Under the pieces are notes generated by a model that was not told the origin of the DNA, searched no databases, and was given only the letters and a program-made list of their open reading frames with translations. A stretch of DNA of 64,000 nucleotides, taken from assembly GCA_963978905.1 (NCBI GenBank), contig OZ022260.1, positions 8,793,725 to 8,857,724 of the forward strand. The letters are read 5' to 3'. Positions 59,047 through 64,000 of this stretch are shown here, piece after piece (positions within the stretch are counted from its first letter, which is position 1; every line of letters starts with the position of its first letter). The translations under genes and the position numbers were made by a program. Origin of the DNA: Trichostrongylus colubriformis. Its lineage: Eukaryota; Nematoda; Chromadorea; Rhabditida; Trichostrongylidae.

Positions 59047-59076
59047 GGCTTGATAAAGGCGCTAGGCGCCGAAAGC
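59047..59076 (+). other. Hammerhead-like motif in Penelope 3' region (tentative)
   Basis: GGCTTGATAAAGGCGCTAGG with the following CGCCGAAAGC has a GGCGC-loop-GCGCC stem followed by GAAA, the layout of hammerhead stem II, but CTTGATAA deviates from CTGATGA. The mirror copy is at about 57017-57047 on the minus strand, 3' of the endonuclease in sense. Confidence 0.25.
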
Positions 59077-59230
59077 TTGCCTATAAGGCTAAAATATCTT
59101 TTGCAACCAATTTTTGCAATCGGTTTTGTAAAAGCTGTTTTGAATCTTTTGGAATAAATTTTGGAAGTCTCACATTGCCTTATACACATTCAGATCAACA
59201 TGAGGCTTCGGGACAAGACAATGCTTAAGT

Positions 59231-59790
59231 ACTATGTTCAGTGTTTACGTTTCGAGCACTAAGAGCTATCCACTAGTGGATGACTCATTTTAGAATGGCT
59301 GTTAGTGGAGGTTGGTGACCATTTCTCTGAGATAGCTGTGTTCGTACTGATAAGTCACGGAAGATCACGTAAGATTGTTCCAGCGTATCCCTTGGCTTTA
59401 GTCTTGATGTTGCTCCCTCATGATTCTCGAAGCTTGAAATGTCTCCATGGAACTGCGGCCAGTAATACGTCAGTCGAAGCAAAGGTGACTGTTTAGAAGT
59501 TTATGGCTAATTGCTAACTAGCATCTCAAAGCACTCACTCGAGAGATAAGCGAAACTGCTATCCGACTTCCCCCCCCCCCCTCCCCTCCTGCTTCAAATC
59601 GATTACAACGGCGAGAAACACAATGTTTGAAAGATATAAGCTGCTTCAGCTATTCATCGAGAAGTTTTCGTTTGTCAAGGAAGCAGTGTGCTCGCTCGAT
59701 ATGCTTTCTTTATGTTTCGTTATGTTTCATGCAACTGCATCTTCCCCATGTGCTGTTGCTCCTATGACCGGAATCAAGCAGGAAAATTAT
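59231..59790 (+). repeat. Duplicated segment, copy II, distal part
   Basis: It continues the block started at 56760 and broken by the retroelement. It matches 32715-33190 (AGCTATCCACTAGTGGATGA, TTGATGTTGCTCCCTCATGA, TCCCCATGTGCTG). A C-tract near 59570 is specific to this copy. Confidence 0.75.
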
Positions 59791-59928
59791 CACTACCCCA
59801 CACCCAAAATCGGCCTGGCCGGAGGATCAACCCATATGCTACGCAATGCTGGTTGAAATGCTTGGTGTTGATACACTAAAAATTCCTTATTTTCATTTCC
59901 CCTCCTCGCGATGGGGAATGGTAAACGG

Positions 59929-60863
59929 ACAAATGTGCGGTGGTACTCACTACCGCAACGCGTGAGCTTGCGTCGCGGTTCGTCGTCAGTGGGCACAGGT
60001 TTTCTCCCGTCTCGTCGCTCCGTCTGCGCACTCCGCGTAAGAGAGTGCACGTGGCGAGATACTCGCAGAGTGTACTACGCATGATTGGTACGGAAGCCTA
60101 CGTTGATTTCATCGGATAGTCCGACGAGACGGAGGATACTGTGGAGCAGCGGCGAAGTAGAGGAGGATAATCAGTTGTCATTGCGATTGGGGTTCCAAAT
60201 CGCCAATTTAGTAATTGCGGAAGCCTTCGGTTCCCGTTGTTGTAGGGTCGGCGCACTATAGCGGCGAATGCAGAGTTGCTTCTCTCCCACTGTTCTCAAC
60301 AACGATATTTGGCGACGGCCCATATTAGCCCCCACGTCGGGGCTTCCTTCCTTTGCAGGCTTAGGTTAAAATATACACTTGAGTATACATTCTGTGATGA
60401 CAGGTGCCGCTTTCTTCTTACCGATGTCATAAACTCAACAACGATATTTGGCGACGGCCCATATTACCCCACGTAGGGGCTTCGTTCCCTTGCAGGCTTA
60501 GGTAGAAATATACACTTGAGTATACATTCGGTGATGACAAGTGTCGCTTTCTTCTCACCAATGCCATAAACTCAACAACGATATTTGGCGACGGCCCATA
60601 TTAGCCCCCACGTCGAGGCTTCCTTGCCTGCGCGCGAAGCTCGCGCGACTCTTGGCTCGTCGCTTTAGCGGCGAGTTAGGAGTCACTCTTTTACACACAC
60701 CTTAGTAAACGAAGATCTCATGTGCTGCTCACGAAGAGCCTTGCCCGATGAGATAAGAAGACCTGGAGCTCATAAGCATGCCAGCGCGCGCCATGATGGA
60801 GGCCGCGACGCGTGAGCTTATGCGTCGCGGCAGTGAGTACCGCCGCACATTTGTCCGTTTACC
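59929..60863. mobile_element. Inverted-repeat element, family E, copy I
   Basis: GGTAAACGGACAAATGTGCG and the GTGGTACTCACTACCGC that follows are mirrored by GCGGCAGTGAGTACCGCC and CGCACATTTGTCCGTTTACC. It encodes no transposase. Inside lies a tandem repeat (60298-60640). Confidence 0.8.
60298..60640 (+). repeat. Tandem repeat of about 139 bp, 2.5 copies
   Basis: CAACAACGATATTTGGCGAC recurs at about 60298, 60436 and 60575, followed each time by GGCCCATATTA and CCCCACGT. A single further copy is at about 62198 in the neighbouring family E element. Confidence 0.85.
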
Positions 60864-60984
60864 GACACTCGTCTTTCCGTTGTGGAATTGTTGGTGAAGA
60901 GTGAGCCCCTGAACCAAAAAGAACTCGTCCTTCTTGGTCTCTGCCGCCCTTCTATCCCAGCTTGCCTCCTAGGATCGACTTCGC

Positions 60985-61300
60985 CGAGGAATGACTGAGG
61001 TGTAGAGTAACGAGCATGATAGCAGAATGATACTTATCGTATCGTATCAAAGCCGTATCGGTCGAGACTAGGTGGTGCTGACGTGTCGGCTTTCGTGGTG
61101 AAAACGTCCACCGGTCAGTATAAAAGATTGGAATGAATGATGAAAGTAAATTAAAGGCAGTGGTAGGGGTAATTCGGCTGCGTCATTCATTCCATTCTTT
61201 GATACTGAAGTGGACGTTTTCAGCACGAAACCTGACACGCCAAGCACCACTTTAGTAGGATCGATACGGCTTCAACACAATGTACCATACGATTAGTATC
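60985..61300. repeat. Head-to-head copies of dispersed repeat family C
   Basis: The left half (TACTTATCGTATCGTATCAA, GTCGGCTTTCGTGGTGAAAA) is the inverse of the right half (GTGGACGTTTTCAGCACGAA, AAGCACCACTTTAG). The axis is near 61147, so it forms an imperfect palindrome of about 300 bp. Confidence 0.7.
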
Positions 61301-61307
61301 ATGTGAA

Positions 61308-62578
61308 AAGTTGTAAGCGGACAAATGTGCAGAGGGACGCACTACCGCGACGCGTGAGCTCGCACGTCGCGGTCGCAGCTCTAGGGTTCTTTACCTCATC
61401 AGGCAAGGCCCTTCATTCTTCGTTCACCACTGAGTTAACATGCGACACTTGTCGTGCTTTGTGCGCATTGCAGGGCAAATGAGCCGAAATTTTAATTTGA
61501 AATTGATCTCCGACTCACGCCTACTTTTTGGACACTGTGCCAATTCGTTTGATCCCTCATGCGTCATATCTCACTACCAACTTCCAACGGCATTCGCCCA
61601 AAAGCTATGGCTCTGTCACATACTCAGCGTGAAGAACAGCTTACGGGCTTACGCGTCGCGGTTTCTGTCTTTGGGCACCCGCTATCTCCCATTTCGTCGC
61701 TTCGTCCGCGCACTCCGCGTAAGGGAGAGCATGAGCGAGCTACTCGCAGAGTGTACTACGCATGATTGGTAGAGAAGCCAACGTTGATCGGATTCGCTAG
61801 TTCGATAAAAACGGAGGAGGATGTGGAGCATGGGTGGCGTAGAGAAGGGTTCAGCGGCTGGGGGCTTCGGTTCACGTGGGTGTGTACCCTCACGTCAGGA
61901 TGCCGCACGACGACGAGCGACGTGCGACGCAGTGTGTGCGAGATATGCGCGTCGCGGTAGTTGGGTCTCAGAGCGACTACACGGCAATGCTACGGGCGCG
62001 GTGCACAATTGACTTCTCATCGCTTTGGGACCCAACAACATAGCGCCTTTAGCTCGTCCGCATTGCTTCGCTTGCGACATACCGCAGTGCGGCATCCTGA
62101 CGTAAGGGTACATACCCGGTTCACGTTATTGTAGGGTTGCCGCTTCGGCGGCGAGGCTAGTTAAGAGTAGCTTTCTTCTCACCGATGTCACAAGCTCAAC
62201 AACGATATTTGGCGACACCCATATTAGCCCCCACGTTGGGGCTTCCTTCCCTCTCTAGGCTTAGGCTAAAGCGGTTAGACCTATGCTTTGACAGATGCTT
62301 TCTCATGTGGGAGGAGGGGATATCAATTTTAGACAAAGCTTAGGGGGGAAAGGAGCTTCGATGTCGACCCAAAGTTGGTTTCCCCCCTCCCCCCCCCCCC
62401 CCCCGACTTTATTTGACCCCGAAGATCTCATGTGCTGCTCACGATGAGCCTTGCCCGATGGCATAAGAAGACCTAGAGCTCATAAGCATACCAGCGCGTC
62501 CCATGATGTAGGCCGCGACGCGCGAGCTCATGCGTTGCGGTAGTGCGTCCCTCTGCACATTTGTCCGCTTACCGAAAG
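61308..62578. mobile_element. Inverted-repeat element, family E, copy II (nested)
   Basis: GTAAGCGGACAAATGTGCAG with AGGGACGCACTACCGCG is mirrored by CGGTAGTGCGTCCCT and CTGCACATTTGTCCGCTTAC. It splits a family C repeat whose halves lie at 61150-61300 and 62585-62825, and itself contains the element at 61878. No transposase frame is evident. Confidence 0.8.
61878..62117. mobile_element. Miniature element with 9-bp target duplication (MULE-like), copy II
   Basis: The ends GGGTGTGTACCCTCACGTCA and TGACGTAAGGGTACATACCC are inverted repeats. GGTTCACGT flanks it on both sides (61869-61877 and 62118-62126), a perfect 9-bp target duplication. It shares its interior with the copy at 35528. Confidence 0.85.
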
Positions 62579-62831
62579 TCGTATAATTTTGCTATCATGC
62601 TCATTACTCTATACCTCTTTCATTCTTCTTCAAATTCGACAATAGAAAGCGGGCCGGGATAAGGAAGGCGAATGAAGCTAAAAAGGCTGCTCGCCACATG
62701 GGCCTTTTCTTTCGCGTGGGACTTCGCTGCAGAGAGGCTTCCTCAACCCCTACTTTCGAGTGAATGACATCTTTTGGGGATTCCTTATCATTCACATTAC
62801 CTCTATCACTGTCTTTGAGCACCAAATGCTC

Positions 62832-64000
62832 ATTGTCAACGAGTGAACGTAATAAGTCGTACTCCGATATTAATAGCCACGCACTTTACCGCTTTAAACC
62901 GTGTGGAACTGAAGTCGAATAGGCCAAGTATAAATATATATATATGGATATCTATCGGTATATCGGTGATGCCACGCGGGACTTCGTATTCGACCTCAAA
63001 CTTGGGTAATTAAACTTCATTCAAATATTTAAAATATGATACAAACGCGTATAACTACATATATGAATACACAAGCAAAGCATAGAGAATTACTAATGAG
63101 TGATTACCTGCCAACGGCCGTTTTCGTGCTCCCGATACTTGTGCAAGAGAATTATAGTGCGAACTTATAGTGCCACAATATCTAGTAGTGCAAAACCAAC
63201 AATCCTAAAAATGGGAAGGTTACTTAGAATCCTACAACATACAAAGAAATGAAATACCCAAAATGGCACATTAACGGCAAGAAGAAGAAATGAAAAGTGC
63301 GTAACGATCGCTCACAGTGCAGCTTTTAAGCCGGTGAAGTCGTGCATTGTGCGATGTAGCGCCTGACTACGATCTGATAACAATTATACAGAACATAAAG
63401 CTTGGGAATAATAACGAAGTAACAAATGGGAATTCAGTGCAGCCATAACATCCTGACGTAATCAGATAGCGGACGTGTCGTCAAAGAACCTACAAAGAGC
63501 AAAGTAACTCCGTAATTAGAAATTCGGAAGAAATAGTAATTAAAAAGATACTGAATCGATTCAGTATAGGAACTCGGAATGGTGGTAGGCGTTTGTAACA
63601 ACATCAGTTGGGCTATCGCTCAATACGGCGTCTATCACAGTGTGGACCTCCACATCACATGATTCTACCGAGTTATTCGCACTCTGCGATAGTCTATGGT
63701 ACATACAAAAACGCTAGGTTCTCGTTATCAACCCCTTTATCACAATCGCTAGAATGCAGACGCCATTCTATTAGCTCATCTCTCTTTTGGCTCATCTGTC
63801 AGTTGATCGATCTGCATCTAGTATGTATGTATGGACGTGTCCGTTCTTATGATAATGACTGTGGTAGCGGGGCCACGAACAGCGAGCCCTCACAGAACTA
63901 GCGACCTATCGACCTTGGAGCATCAATCTAATGCTATTGTTGCACATTATCAGTGGTATATAAGACGAATCATTCAGTAAATAAAGAATAAGGTAAAGTA
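62832..64000. other. Gene-free end of window
   Basis: I see no convincing coding exon, RNA gene or element here. There is a short (TATA)n tract near 62935. The open frame near 63608-63901 has no splice context or recognisable motif. Confidence 0.4.

Larger units (their letters stand above)
56914..59230 (-). mobile_element. Penelope-like retroelement with inverted partial copy and 12-bp target duplication
   Basis: The insertion is flanked by ACTATGTTCAGT at 56902-56913 and 59231-59242. Arms of about 800 bp at 56914-57717 and 58379-59187 are almost identical inverted copies, separated by a 661-bp single-copy part with the reverse transcriptase. The right arm is followed by about 40 unpaired bases before the duplication. 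The uninterrupted paralogous locus at 32.7 kb supports the boundaries. Near-identity of the arms points to a recent insertion. Confidence 0.88.

Noticed and set aside
1..64000. CRISPR arrays, operons or prokaryotic defence genes
   Set aside because: The window is eukaryotic: introns, spliced receptor genes and retroelements; the tandem repeats lack regular unique spacers.

Overview
The window looks like repeat-rich nematode DNA, most likely from a clade V (strongylid, hookworm-like) worm. The reasons are two genes with small, phase-conserved exons encoding a nicotinic receptor subunit that matches what I recall of Caenorhabditis elegans UNC-29 almost end to end, short GT-AG introns mixed with introns stuffed with miniature inverted-repeat elements, and Penelope-like retroelement fragments with GIY-YIG endonuclease domains. 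The species call is inference. No prokaryotic gene organisation is present, and nearly all longer open frames are chance frames inside introns or repeats.

Region 1 (about 0.45-10.1 kb, minus strand) is a complete 15-exon unc-29-like gene (copy 1, predicted 497 residues). Region 2 (about 10.1-22.0 kb) has no gene I can support; it holds a foldback element, G-tracts and small tandem duplications. Region 3 (about 22.0-30.0 kb, plus strand) is a second 15-exon unc-29-like gene (copy 2, predicted 495-496 residues). The two genes are divergent, head to head, and have matching exon phases and nearly matching exon lengths. Synonymous differences are plentiful between them (24 in the 40-codon TM4 exon with no amino-acid change), so this is an old duplication kept under selection. 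Copy 2 nevertheless carries a Ser-to-Tyr change at the pore position 6' of TM2 and has lost the normal GT donor after exon 4. Both would be subunits of pentameric, acetylcholine-gated cation channels of the levamisole-receptor type.

Region 4 (about 30-42.5 kb) is mostly repeats: relics of a dispersed family, a 240-bp element with 9-bp target duplications, a mariner relic (40.9-41.8 kb), and two weak candidate exons near 39.8-40.3 kb. Region 5 (42.5-46.1 kb) contains a candidate small type I membrane-protein gene on the plus strand. It has a signal peptide exon, a Cys-containing ectodomain exon and a transmembrane exon. Its cytoplasmic tail is encoded by three tandem 90-bp units, each carrying a 27-nt (or extended terminal) exon. 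One linking exon was not found.

Region 6 (46.5-47.5 kb) and region 8 (56.9-59.2 kb) are two different Penelope-like elements, both bounded by inverted copies of their own 3' parts. The second has a 12-bp target duplication and an empty paralogous site at 32.7 kb. Region 7 (48.7-55.9 kb) is a higher-order repeat array of about 1.3-1.65 kb units. Region 9 (59.9-62.8 kb) holds nested inverted-repeat elements. The last 1.2 kb shows nothing recognisable.
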